From a virus, in IMG/VR virus record IMGVR_UViG_3300032180_000013, positions 1 to 46,990 of that record: a stretch of DNA of 46,990 nt, one strand, 5' to 3'. Both the position numbers and the translations under genes were made by a program. This document shows positions 1 to 8,974 of this stretch, one piece after another. Under the pieces are notes generated by a model that made no database searches, was not told the origin of the DNA, and was given only the letters and a program-made list of their open reading frames with translations. How positions within the stretch are numbered: the stretch's first letter is position 1; every line of letters starts with the position of its first letter.

Positions 1-13
1 AAGGAGAGTCAGA

Positions 14-409
14 ATGGGAATTACGCTCACGAAGACGCCGAACGTAACGAGTCTGGGAACGCCAGGCCAAAACGTGACCTGGACCATCAGGCTCACAGCC
101 GATCCCAGCGCTGGTGATAGCGGGGTGTTGCTGAGCGACCAGATCCCCACGGGTTGCGTTTACACCTCGGCGTCTCAAGACCCCAACGACGCCACGCAAT
201 TTGCGCAGACCAATCCCGGCGTGGGCACGGGCGGCACGGTGCAGTGGACAGCAGCGAGCTTGCCGGCTGGCTCGACGGCCACGTTCACGCTCGTTCTCTT
301 CGTGACGCATCACGCTTCTCCCCAGGTCACGAACAAAGTTCGTTACACGTCGGACAACGTTCCTTCTCCCGGAGTACAGGCTGTTTCCGTGCCCGTAACG
401 GTGCCATAG
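14..409 (+). CDS. DUF11-like beta-sandwich surface/virion protein
   Basis: 131 residues, starting at ATG 14 behind an excellent Shine-Dalgarno (AAGGAGAG). The composition is Thr/Val/Ser/Pro-rich with few charged residues, and motifs such as GQNVTWTIRLT and LSDQIPTGCVY resemble the DUF11/conserved-repeat class of immunoglobulin-like adhesion domains. The C-terminus (KVRYTSDNVPSPGVQ) is closely echoed in the next protein (NLRYTSDLIPSPGIQ), so the two look like a tandem domain duplication. There is no signal peptide, as expected for a virion protein assembled in the cytoplasm. The likely role is capsid or tail decoration or fibre; the exact function is not recognisable. Confidence 0.75.
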   Translation: MGITLTKTPNVTSLGTPGQNVTWTIRLTADPSAGDSGVLLSDQIPTGCVYTSASQDPNDATQFAQTNPGVGTGGTVQWTAASLPAGSTATFTLVLFVTHHASPQVTNKVRYTSDNVPSPGVQAVSVPVTVP

Positions 410-411
410 CA

Positions 412-1362
412 ATGGCCTATTCGGTCTCTATTGTCCCGGACAAAACCATCGTCCAGTGCGGCTACAACGTCACGTACACGCTGACTCTCTCATCGGTAGG
501 CGGCGATGCCGCAGACACAACGGTCCTGTTTCAGTTTGGGGCAAATTCGAGTCGGGCCTTCGTTTCCGCCGCGCAGCTTTCCGGGGCAACAACCTTCAGT
601 CCAAGTTTTCCGGTTGTCGGCAGCACAGGAAACGTGCGCTGGTCTGTTGCAAGTTGGCCGGCCAACGGCGAGGTGGACACCTTCCAGGTGGTGGTCACCG
701 ATATTGCCGGCCCAGCCCTCACGGAGAACCTTCGCTACACCTCGGACCTTATTCCCTCACCGGGCATTCAGCAGAACAGCACGGTAGTCGTAACCAGTCC
801 TCCGGTCCCCGAATTCCGCCACGGCCCAGCCATGTTCGGCGCTCCCTGGCTTCAGGGCTTACCTTTTGCCCGAACCGACGTGCTCCAGATTCCGGCGCTG
901 ACTCAAGGGCCGCTCCTGCCGGAGATCCACAGCGGCCCTCCCCTGCGCGGCGCTCCCTGGCTGCAACTTTTGCCTGGCACCCAGGCCGAGCAAAACCTGT
1001 TCGGCCCTCGCAACCCGCCCGCTCTGCCATTGCCGCTTGGACCTGGCCGGGGCCTGGCCCGTCCCTTCTTTCCGCGCGTCCCCGATACTGCCGACACACG
1101 CCGCTTGAGCCGGCTCACCGAGAACCTGACCTCGATGCTCAACTCGCTTATCAGTCAGGGCATACTCCAGCAGACCGCGGCGCAGGCGTGGACCTTACGC
1201 TCGCCGGCCATCAGCATGACGCGAGCGCCGCTGGCGACGGATGACATATCCGTGGGAGCGATTCCGGGCGCGTTGTGGCTGAACACGCTCTCAACCACTC
1301 TTTACATCTGCGTGAGCAACACGCAAAATGCAGCGGTATGGAAGCAGATTAATCTGTCGTGA
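412..1362 (+). CDS. Putative virion surface/fibre protein with duplicated DUF11-like domain
   Basis: 316 residues. I chose ATG 412 (MAYSVSIVPDK), two bases after the stop of the upstream gene; a longer in-frame opening inside that gene has no ribosome site. Residues 1-125 repeat the DUF11-like beta-domain of the upstream protein. Residues about 135-190 hold two copies of a Pro-rich motif (HGPAMFGAPWLQGLP and SGPPLRGAPWLQLLP). The C-terminal 50 residues (DDISVGAIPGALWLNT...VWKQI) resemble the small sugar-binding or knob-like ending common in phage fibre proteins. Probably an adhesion or decoration protein; no enzyme motif is seen. Confidence 0.72.
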   Translation: MAYSVSIVPDKTIVQCGYNVTYTLTLSSVGGDAADTTVLFQFGANSSRAFVSAAQLSGATTFSPSFPVVGSTGNVRWSVASWPANGEVDTFQVVVTDIAGPALTENLRYTSDLIPSPGIQQNSTVVVTSPPVPEFRHGPAMFGAPWLQGLPFARTDVLQIPALTQGPLLPEIHSGPPLRGAPWLQLLPGTQAEQNLFGPRNPPALPLPLGPGRGLARPFFPRVPDTADTRRLSRLTENLTSMLNSLISQGILQQTAAQAWTLRSPAISMTRAPLATDDISVGAIPGALWLNTLSTTLYICVSNTQNAAVWKQINLS

Positions 1363-1375
1363 GGTGAAGCATGCC
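1358..1375 (+). promoter_or_regulatory. Late-gene junction element, variant copy 1 (CGTGAGGTGAAGCATGCC)
   Basis: An 18-nt sequence spanning the stop of the upstream gene (TGA 1360-1362) and the ATG at 1371. It is identical to 45735-45752, which also joins two virion genes. AGGTGAAGC acts as the ribosome site and resembles the GAGCAGGTGAAGC element at 34143. Confidence 0.5.
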
Positions 1376-2450
1376 GATCAGTTTCCAACAGCCCTCGCCT
1401 TTAGCCCCAGGTTTCACGGCAGGTGCCGGCGCTGCCCAGCAATACTCGCGCGACCTTCCCACGCTCGCCTCCATGTACGAGCGCCTGTTCGGGCCTCGCG
1501 GCGGCGGAGGCGGCGGTCATCATCCTGGACCAGCAACCTTCCAGCAGAATTTCAGCCAACGCGGGCCGGCGGCGCAGGGGATCGGCGGGGGCGGGCAACA
1601 GCAACAAGCCCAGCCACTAAACGCGGCCGAGCGAATTCACATGGCCCGCCTGCAAGCCGGTCTGGCTGCCGTCGACCGCGCCATGTTCGACGGCTCTATC
1701 ACTCCTCAAGAGGGACAGCAGTACAAGCTGCAAATCCAGACCGGCTTGAACCCGCTCATGCAAAAGCAACAGGCCGCCACAGCGCAGATGAAACAAGAAC
1801 AAGCCAAGATGGTCCATGAGCAAGCCGCGCAACTTGAAGGCATCCGCCAAGGCAACGCCGAAGCCCGTGCCAAGGGCTTACCATTTGCCATGTCCGAAAT
1901 CAACGTGGGCGGGCGCAAGCACACCGTCTTTAGCGACGATCAGGGCAAGTTCCATGACCTCAGCCAGGCTCAGGCCGATTCCGACGTCGCCCGCGCCAAG
2001 GCGATCGCGCAGCAAGAGCTTGCCGAGCGGAAGCACCGGCAGACGGCCTGGCATCAAGCTGGCCAGGCAGCGCTAGCCACACTGAGCAAGGTCAAAAAGC
2101 ATGACGAGCAAGGCAATGAACTTCCGGTCGATGAGAACGAATTGCGCGAGTTGACGAAGCGGAACTATGCCAACAGCCCGCAAGGCCAGAAAGACGAAGC
2201 CGACTTCTGGGCGACGCAGGGGCCTGGCGCGGTTCCTGGCTCAGCGCCCCAGACTCCCCCGCCGGCCGCGCCGGTTGCTGCGCCACCTGGCCGAGCTCCA
2301 ATCTCGGAAGATTCGAGGAAGGCAATCCACGAGGCCATGAAGAAGCACATGCCCGAAATGGTCGGCGATCAGTTGCTCCAGCCATTGCCATCCAGCCCCG
2401 AAGGACAGCAAGGCGAGCAAGCGCCGCAAGGACAAGAAGGCGAAGAGTAA
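1371..2450 (+). CDS. Hypothetical virion protein, Gln/Ala-rich and helical
   Basis: 359 residues from ATG 1371 with AGGTGAAGC just upstream. The N-terminal 80 residues are low complexity (GGGGGG run, Gln stretches). Residues 85-240 are Gln/Ala/Lys/Glu-rich and almost certainly a long alpha-helical or coiled-coil region. The C-terminus is Pro-rich, then acidic. It lies between surface-type proteins and the giant 1898-residue protein, a place where podoviruses keep internal virion proteins. I do not recognise a family. A core or ejection protein is possible by position and composition only. Confidence 0.7.
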   Translation: MPISFQQPSPLAPGFTAGAGAAQQYSRDLPTLASMYERLFGPRGGGGGGHHPGPATFQQNFSQRGPAAQGIGGGGQQQQAQPLNAAERIHMARLQAGLAAVDRAMFDGSITPQEGQQYKLQIQTGLNPLMQKQQAATAQMKQEQAKMVHEQAAQLEGIRQGNAEARAKGLPFAMSEINVGGRKHTVFSDDQGKFHDLSQAQADSDVARAKAIAQQELAERKHRQTAWHQAGQAALATLSKVKKHDEQGNELPVDENELRELTKRNYANSPQGQKDEADFWATQGPGAVPGSAPQTPPPAAPVAAPPGRAPISEDSRKAIHEAMKKHMPEMVGDQLLQPLPSSPEGQQGEQAPQGQEGEE

Positions 2451-2468
2451 GAGCAGGTAGAAACGATT
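2451..2468 (+). promoter_or_regulatory. GAGCAGGTA late-gene junction element
   Basis: GAGCAGGTAGAAACGATT directly after the TAA of the upstream gene and 25 nt before the GTG start at 2476. The same 18 bases occur at 24730, again 25 nt before a GTG start. Confidence 0.55.
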
Positions 2469-2475
2469 TGGTTGG

Positions 2476-5400
2476 GTGGCTGACGATCCGGTTCTCGATC
2501 CCACAGTCCCGCAAGTATACGATCCGGCCTCTCTCGACGCCTTCTCCAGGCTCGGGGTGGATTCGTCGGCCGAGTCCCTCCAAGCTGCCGGCTACCAGCG
2601 CGGAGTCTACCGCCAACAAGATTTCCCTCCACCTATATCCAACTTGGCGGGCTATCAACGTGGCGACCTCACCGAGCCAGATCAGGCAAAACTCGGCGAG
2701 CTGGGCCAGGGCTTGAGTCAGTACCTCCTCGATCCGGGCTTCATGTCCCGGCATCCCGATCTGCCCGATCCAACTCAGGGTCAGTACCGCGATCCCCAGA
2801 CCGGGGAGCTGCCGCGCAACTTCAACGGCGACGAGTCGATCAAGAGTTACGCGCACAAAGCCCGCAAGGCTTACGAGGAAGCTCTGGGCCAAGCCGGCGT
2901 CAGCGCCGCGGATTTGCAAGTCTTCGGCGATGCCTTCGAGAAGAAAGCGGAGCTGGCGGCGCGGCAATACTCGCTGTCAGCAATGGCCCGCACGCATCCG
3001 GGCCTCGGGACCGCGATGGACTTGCTCACGGGCGGAATGGAGAACGTGCCTTTCGCCGGCCGGGGCTTCACCTTCGGCATGGAGCACATTGCCAAGGACA
3101 GTTACGACCGCATCGCCAAGGGCGAAGGCGACATCGGCGATTACCGTCTCGTAGCGGCGGCCATGGCGCGGCAGTCGGCAGAAGAACAGCGCGGTACGCT
3201 CAGCAAGCTCCTTCGTGGCGCCGCTCGTTTCGGTACAGCGTCGATGGAGTTCAGCGCTTTTGCCGGCGCGGACCCAGCCAAAGCTGCAACGCTGATGGGC
3301 GGACTCGGGACGGCGACACGCTTTACCGCAGCCATGCTGCCTATCAACGTGGCGATGGGCCTGGCCGACGACAAACCGCTTTCACAAATCGGCAAGGAGC
3401 AAGCGGGCGAGGCGATCAGCAATTATCTGTTCACAGTCATGGGCGGCATGGGCGGCGCCAGCAGACTTCCGCCCGGAGTGATGGCCAAGGCCGGAGATGC
3501 CATCGCCGGCGCTTTAAAGATGCTCTCAGCCAGCGAGATTTCCAGCGACTCCAACTACGCGCTGGGCGCCAGCGGGCATGCCGGGCCTCTAGCAACGCTG
3601 CTTGCCGCGAAAACCCCCGAAGAGAAACAACGGGCCATCCAGCAAATCATCCAGGAAGGCGGCGCCATAGGGCTGTTCGAGTTGTTCATGAAAGGCGCCC
3701 ATAGTGCTCCCGAATTGGCGAACGCCTGGGTCTCCAAGACCGCCCATGACACCCTGCAACAACGAAACGGCGAGGCTCCTTTCACGGCCACGGAAGGGAT
3801 CAAGTTCGCCGATCTGTTGCGGAAGGGCCGATCCTACGACCAGGCCAAAACGGAGGTGCTAAGGGGCCGAGAACCGCCCGCCCCGGAGTACACGCATCCG
3901 GTCGTGGAAGGGCAAGAAGGCGGCAAGGAAACAACCGTCTACGGACGCCCTGTCAAAGTGGCAGAGGCCAAGGAAACGCCTAAAACGCTCCAGGAGCCCT
4001 CCGAAGCCGAAAAGGCTCCAGAAGTCCCTATTCAGGAATGGTCGCATACAGGCACTAAATTCCGCCAAGGAGAGGGCGGTCGGACAGAGGTTGTGGGCAA
4101 AGACGGCAAGGTTTACACCGTTTCCGGCGAGGCTGGAAAAGGCTCTCTGTCGGGTGAACCGTATGCTAAGATTCATGTGCATGATCCACAGGGAAACGAG
4201 GTCGGCAGCGTCAAGTTCGACAAGAGTGAAGACCCGACCAAACAAACAATCTCCGCCACCGATGCCAGGATACAAAAGGAATTCCAGGGCAAGGAAAAAG
4301 CCCCGCTGCGCCGCGGCCTCGTGGATGCGATGTACGACTTCATGCACGAGGAGGCCAGCCAGCCAGGCCACGATATGAGCGGCCGGCTGGTGCCGTCCAA
4401 AGACCTGTCGCCGGGCGGCAAGGCGATCTGGTCGCGTAACGCGGCCCTGGCGGAAGCCCGAATCTCCCCCGAAGCCAGGCAGCAGGCGCGTGCCAATGAC
4501 ATCCTCAAGGTCCACAATGAGAGTGTCGCCGACAAGAACGCAGTCCGGCGCGACGCATGGCGGGCGCTCAAAGAGCATGACGTACAGCCCGCAAACTATC
4601 GGCGGCAGTATGAAGACGCCTCCAAGGTGCCCGGTCTGGACGAGGTAGCCGGCAAGTTGGCTGAAGATCGGCCCGACCTACTCCGCCAGCCTGGCCAGGA
4701 GCCGTCCGACGTTTTGCATGATCTGTTGCGCGGCGGCATGGAGAGGCCGCTGACATTAGCCCAGGCCTATCAGAAGGCCGGCGAGCAGTTGGCCGGTGAG
4801 TTTAACCCGGAGGAACGCAATGGCGTCAAATCGGCGATTCAACGAGCGGGACTTGCTCCCGCCGCCGCTGAGAAACATGCTCGAAGCGTGGAAGCAGAAG
4901 TTGCTCGCGAGGCGGCGGCAGAAGAGGCACGAGAACAGGCGGAAGGCAGCGCTCGGGAACCGGGGCCAGGCGAATCCTCCCCAGGTGCCGCGCCGACTGA
5001 GGTTGCGCCAGGCGTCTCCTTCCGAACCGAGCCAGGACCAGGAGCCCCAAGACTCAGCGGGCGCCTGACGAGCGCTCTCCATAACTTCTTCGGCGGCGAA
5101 GAAGGCTCGGTCAAACTCTCTCCCCTCTGGGACGACTGGCTCAAGCGTAACGAAGAGCCGGAGAAGGAAGGCGGCGAGAAGATCGCCCGTCTCCGCGCCG
5201 CTCAGGCCGGAGTCGCCGGCAAACCCATCGCCCAGCCCGCTCAGGAACCCAAGCCTGGCAAACCGACGTTGGGGCAGGTCGAAGCTCAATTCACCCGAGC
5301 TGGCAATCAAGCCAAGGCCGTGCGCGAGCGCCTGGCCGAACTCGATCAGAAAGACCCCATCACCAAGACGCCGGCCGATCAGCCGCTTTCGGCTTCGGAC

Positions 5401-8172
5401 TGGCGGCAACGTGTCGTCCGTCTCCACGCCGACGCTTACCTGAAAACTCTCGGCGAGGCCCTACGTGAGCCGTCTGAAGCAAACCTGGCCAGGGCCGGCG
5501 ACGTGCTCATTAAGCTGGAAAGCATGGCCCGTTCACGCGGCATGGACGCCAGAGAGATGATCGACAAGGAATTGCCCGAACTCGGCAAACTTCGCAAGGA
5601 AGCCGGTTCATTGTTCGACCACTGGCTACAGCATCCCGAAGATTTACCGCACAGCGAGGAGGTCAAGAATGCCATACGGCAGTCCAGCAGCGTTGGGCAA
5701 CGTCTCGGTCACGAGCCGGCATCCATTCGACGTGGGATTGAGCAGAATTTACAGAGCGCGGAAGAATCAACTCGGTCTGCTGCTCAGGGTCCGGGAGCTA
5801 CACAACCCGGTACCCCGGAAGGTGCCGGGCTTCCCGAAACTGGTGGGACCCAGGCCGCTCCAGCAGCCGGGGATCAAGGTGCCCCAGCCCCAGGCGGTCA
5901 GGCCGGAGGTAACAAGTTAGGACTCGCGCTCTGGGATTTCGCCAAGGGGCAAGAAGGCAGCCTGAACATCAAGGCCGTTGGTAAGTGGTTCAGCGACAAG
6001 TTTAGCGATGCCAAGGACAAGCTTGCCAAGGAAGGCGGCGAGGTCGGCGATAGCCTGAAAGTTGCTTTTGCTCCGGCCACGCGCGGAGAACAGGCGGTCA
6101 AGGGCGCCGGGGTCATGCGCGAGAACCTAGCCGTGCTCGCCCGCCAGAAGGAAATCGCTCAGGAAACTCTCAAGGCCGGGCAGAGATATTTCGACCGCCA
6201 TATCAACGGCGCGCCTGACGAAGCTACGCGCAATCAGCGATTCCTTGACTTCGCCGATGCCTTTGAAAGCGGCAAGACACAAAACCTTCCCCAGGAGGTC
6301 CAGGACTTCGCCAAAACCATGCGCGAGTTAATCAACGATCGCGCCGGCAAACTTCAGAGCCGGGATCTGGTCCAGCCCTATATCGAAAACTACATGAGCC
6401 ACCTGTGGCAGAGACCTGGACAACAGCCGGGCGGCCCGGACATCGGCGCTATTCTCTCTTCACGCCGGCCGATGGCAGGCAAGGAAGGCTTTCGCCGCGA
6501 GCGCACCCTGCCGACCTATCGCGACGGCATCGAGGCGGGTTTGCAGCCGGTCGATTGGAACCCGGTGGGTCTAGTGCTCAAAAGTTTGGAGCAGATGGAC
6601 AAGTCGATCATGGCCCATGACGTGCGCCAGGAGCTCGGGGCCACGGGCCTGCGGCAGTTCGCCGGCCTGGGGCAATCGCCTCCGCAAGGCTGGGTGCGCG
6701 GCAACGATCCTGCCGATACGGTCCACCAGAACGCCGAGCAAGGCTTGATCCTGCGCGGGCATTATTACTATCCCGAGCCGGTAGCGCGTATCATTAACAA
6801 TCACCTTCAGCCGGGCCTGCGCGGCAACAAGGCTTATGATGTCGTGCGTGAAGTCGGCAACACGATGAACCAGTTCCAGCTCGGCTTCGGCGCCTTCCAC
6901 GCCGGCTTTGCGGTCATCGACACGCAAATCTCGGCGGCTGCGCTGGGATTGCAAGAAATCAGCCGCGGTGACTTCCTCAAAGGCGCCGGTCATCTTCTTG
7001 GAGCGCCCTTGGCTCCCATCAAGGCCCTGTGGCAGGGCTCGAAAGTCCTGCGTGAATATTACGCTCCCGGGTCGCAGGGAGCAGAGGCCGCTCAAGTGGT
7101 GCAGTGGCTTGAGGAAGCCGGCGGCCGGTCCAGAATGGATGCCTTCTACAAAGGCGATCACCTGCAACGCTTCCGCGATGCCATTCAAAGCATTCGCCAG
7201 GGGAAGGGCGGAGTCGGCAGCGCACTTTATAATGCCTTGCCGGCTTTGTCGGAAGCTCTCTCCAAACCCGTCATGGAGGCAATGGTGCCGCGCATGAAAC
7301 TTGGGGTATTCGCTGACATGGCCCGGTCGGAGATGGAACGCCTGGGGCCGATGTCCGATCCCAGCACTCGGCGGGCAGTGCTGGGGAAAGCTTGGGATAG
7401 CGTCGAGAACCGCCTGGGTCAGCTCACTTACGATAACCTTTTCTGGAACCGTGTAGTCAAGGATCTGGCGATGGTCGGCGTGCGCTCGGTCGGCTGGAAC
7501 CTGGGAACAGTCCGCGAACTTGGTGGTGGCGTCAAAGACATTCCTGGATCGGTGAAAGGCGTCTTGCAAGGAAAAGGAATCTCCCCACGCCTGGCTTACC
7601 TGGCCGCTCTGCCGTTGGTGCATGGTTTTTACGGCGCCATGTATCAGTACCTCGCAACCGGACAGTGGCCGCAAGAGTTGAAGGATTACTTCTTCCCCAG
7701 GACCGGACGAACGCGGCCGGACGGGACGCCGGATCGGATTAGCCTGCCATCCTACATGCGTGACGTGGCACATTTGACGAACCGCGCCGGAGAGGGGCCG
7801 ATGCGTGTTGGGCAGAACGCCTGGGAAATGGCGAAGTCCAAGCTGCATCCGTTCGTGGGTACTGTCGGGGAAATGTTGGACAATCAAGACTTCTACGGCG
7901 CCGCCATTCGCAACCCCGACGACTCGGCGGTCAGGCAATCCCTGGACACGGCAAAGCACATGCTCAAATCTTTCGAGCCGTTTTCGGTACGCGGCTTCCA
8001 GCAGCAGAAGCAGCAGGGGGCGCCGCTGGGGCAGCGCCTGCAAAGCTTTGTCGGCATGACGCCGGCGCCGTCCTACATCACGCACACTGCCGAGCAGCAA
8101 CGCGCCGCCGAGATGGGCCGGAGGGTCACGCTGTCCCCTCAGCAAAAAAGGAAGAAGGCGATGGGCCAGTGA
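2476..8172 (+). CDS. Giant (1898-residue) putative internal virion / polyvalent protein
   Basis: Starts at GTG 2476 (MADDPVLDP) and is the largest gene in the window. Visible parts: an N-terminal 200 residues with no known motif; two Gly/Ala-rich, partly hydrophobic stretches about residues 170-380 that could be membrane-interacting helices; a long charged, Pro/Glu/Ala-rich linker region (about 460-1130); and a helical region (about 1190-1800) containing QRYFDRHINGAPDEATRN and YIENYMSHLWQ. The end is Lys-rich. Such multi-domain proteins occur in podovirus-like phages as ejected inner-core proteins or as 'large polyvalent proteins'. I see no lysozyme, peptidase or polymerase catalytic motif. 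Function is inferred from size and position at the end of the late genes. Confidence 0.7.
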   Translation: MADDPVLDPTVPQVYDPASLDAFSRLGVDSSAESLQAAGYQRGVYRQQDFPPPISNLAGYQRGDLTEPDQAKLGELGQGLSQYLLDPGFMSRHPDLPDPTQGQYRDPQTGELPRNFNGDESIKSYAHKARKAYEEALGQAGVSAADLQVFGDAFEKKAELAARQYSLSAMARTHPGLGTAMDLLTGGMENVPFAGRGFTFGMEHIAKDSYDRIAKGEGDIGDYRLVAAAMARQSAEEQRGTLSKLLRGAARFGTASMEFSAFAGADPAKAATLMGGLGTATRFTAAMLPINVAMGLADDKPLSQIGKEQAGEAISNYLFTVMGGMGGASRLPPGVMAKAGDAIAGALKMLSASEISSDSNYALGASGHAGPLATLLAAKTPEEKQRAIQQIIQEGGAIGLFELFMKGAHSAPELANAWVSKTAHDTLQQRNGEAPFTATEGIKFADLLRKGRSYDQAKTEVLRGREPPAPEYTHPVVEGQEGGKETTVYGRPVKVAEAKETPKTLQEPSEAEKAPEVPIQEWSHTGTKFRQGEGGRTEVVGKDGKVYTVSGEAGKGSLSGEPYAKIHVHDPQGNEVGSVKFDKSEDPTKQTISATDARIQKEFQGKEKAPLRRGLVDAMYDFMHEEASQPGHDMSGRLVPSKDLSPGGKAIWSRNAALAEARISPEARQQARANDILKVHNESVADKNAVRRDAWRALKEHDVQPANYRRQYEDASKVPGLDEVAGKLAEDRPDLLRQPGQEPSDVLHDLLRGGMERPLTLAQAYQKAGEQLAGEFNPEERNGVKSAIQRAGLAPAAAEKHARSVEAEVAREAAAEEAREQAEGSAREPGPGESSPGAAPTEVAPGVSFRTEPGPGAPRLSGRLTSALHNFFGGEEGSVKLSPLWDDWLKRNEEPEKEGGEKIARLRAAQAGVAGKPIAQPAQEPKPGKPTLGQVEAQFTRAGNQAKAVRERLAELDQKDPITKTPADQPLSASDWRQRVVRLHADAYLKTLGEALREPSEANLARAGDVLIKLESMARSRGMDAREMIDKELPELGKLRKEAGSLFDHWLQHPEDLPHSEEVKNAIRQSSSVGQRLGHEPASIRRGIEQNLQSAEESTRSAAQGPGATQPGTPEGAGLPETGGTQAAPAAGDQGAPAPGGQAGGNKLGLALWDFAKGQEGSLNIKAVGKWFSDKFSDAKDKLAKEGGEVGDSLKVAFAPATRGEQAVKGAGVMRENLAVLARQKEIAQETLKAGQRYFDRHINGAPDEATRNQRFLDFADAFESGKTQNLPQEVQDFAKTMRELINDRAGKLQSRDLVQPYIENYMSHLWQRPGQQPGGPDIGAILSSRRPMAGKEGFRRERTLPTYRDGIEAGLQPVDWNPVGLVLKSLEQMDKSIMAHDVRQELGATGLRQFAGLGQSPPQGWVRGNDPADTVHQNAEQGLILRGHYYYPEPVARIINNHLQPGLRGNKAYDVVREVGNTMNQFQLGFGAFHAGFAVIDTQISAAALGLQEISRGDFLKGAGHLLGAPLAPIKALWQGSKVLREYYAPGSQGAEAAQVVQWLEEAGGRSRMDAFYKGDHLQRFRDAIQSIRQGKGGVGSALYNALPALSEALSKPVMEAMVPRMKLGVFADMARSEMERLGPMSDPSTRRAVLGKAWDSVENRLGQLTYDNLFWNRVVKDLAMVGVRSVGWNLGTVRELGGGVKDIPGSVKGVLQGKGISPRLAYLAALPLVHGFYGAMYQYLATGQWPQELKDYFFPRTGRTRPDGTPDRISLPSYMRDVAHLTNRAGEGPMRVGQNAWEMAKSKLHPFVGTVGEMLDNQDFYGAAIRNPDDSAVRQSLDTAKHMLKSFEPFSVRGFQQQKQQGAPLGQRLQSFVGMTPAPSYITHTAEQQRAAEMGRRVTLSPQQKRKKAMGQ

Positions 8173-8974
8173 GCGCGCTCGCGGGCTTTGGCGCTCTCAG
8201 AGAGGTTGGCTGCGCTCTCGTTTATTGGCGCTCTCCTCGATCATGGCTGCGCTCGCGTGGCATGGCACTCTCCGACTTTTTGGCTCGGCGCTCATAAGCT
8301 TTGGCACGCTCGGAATCAATGGCTGCGCTCCGGCGAGATGGCGCTCTCGTTCAGTTTGGCTGCGCTCCAGGACTATGGCACTCGCAAACACCTTGGCTTA
8401 GCGCTCTCAGGGTTTGGCACTCTCAAGGCATTAGGCTGCTCAAGCTACTTGGCGCTCTCTGCTTTTGTGGCTGGCGCTCCTGGCTCGTACCATGGCGCCC
8501 TCAAAGAACCTGGCTGCGCTCCTATATCGTGGCGCTCGCATACCATTTGGCTGAGCTCAATCTTCATGGTCCTCTCTGATGGACTGGCTGGGCGCTCACG
8601 CTTCATGGCACTCTCGTACATAATGGCTGCGCTCTAGCACGGTGGTACTCTCTCGCATATTGGCTGAGCGCTCCGATGGTTGGGTACACTCATTAGGCGT
8701 GGCTGCGCTCTCTCCGATTGGCACGCTCGCACCAAATGGCTGCGCTCAGGCTTCATGGTCCCCTCTATGTTTCTGGCTACGCTCTGGCGAGTTGGCACAC
8801 ACTTCCCTACTGGCTCGCTCCTAACTGTTGGCACTCTTCCACTTTTTGGCTACGCTCACTCAAGTTGGTGCTCTCTCAAAGCGTGGCTCAGCGCTCGTTT
8901 CTCATGGTGCTCTCATGTGTCATGGCTGCCCGCTCAGGGCTCTTGGAGCTCTCCAAGGACCTGGCTATGCGCCC
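8172..8974 (-). repeat. TIGR-like interspaced guide array, downstream of the Tas-like gene
   Basis: About 800 nt made of two alternating half repeats, each followed by 8 nt of unique sequence. On the plus strand the short half is TGGCRCTCTC (10 nt, variants TGGCACGCTC, TGGTCCCCTC) and the long half is TGGCTGCGCTC or TGGCTNNGCGCTC (11-13 nt). Example spacers: tcgtttat, ctcgatca, gcgtggca, cggcgaga. I count about 21 short and 22 long halves, a period of 37-39 nt; no spacer repeat was noticed. The last long half (8962-8974) contains the stop codon of the Tas-like gene. Probable transcript sense is the minus strand (GAGCGCAGCCA-N8-GAGAGCGCCA-N8), the direction of that gene. The two-repeat, two-spacer period fits published 36-nt dual-spacer tigRNAs. 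Confidence 0.82.

Noticed and set aside
6571-8145. 524-residue leftward frame opposite the giant protein gene
   Set aside because: The rightward frame is continuous over 5.7 kb with normal protein composition; the opposite frame is a GC-rich shadow.
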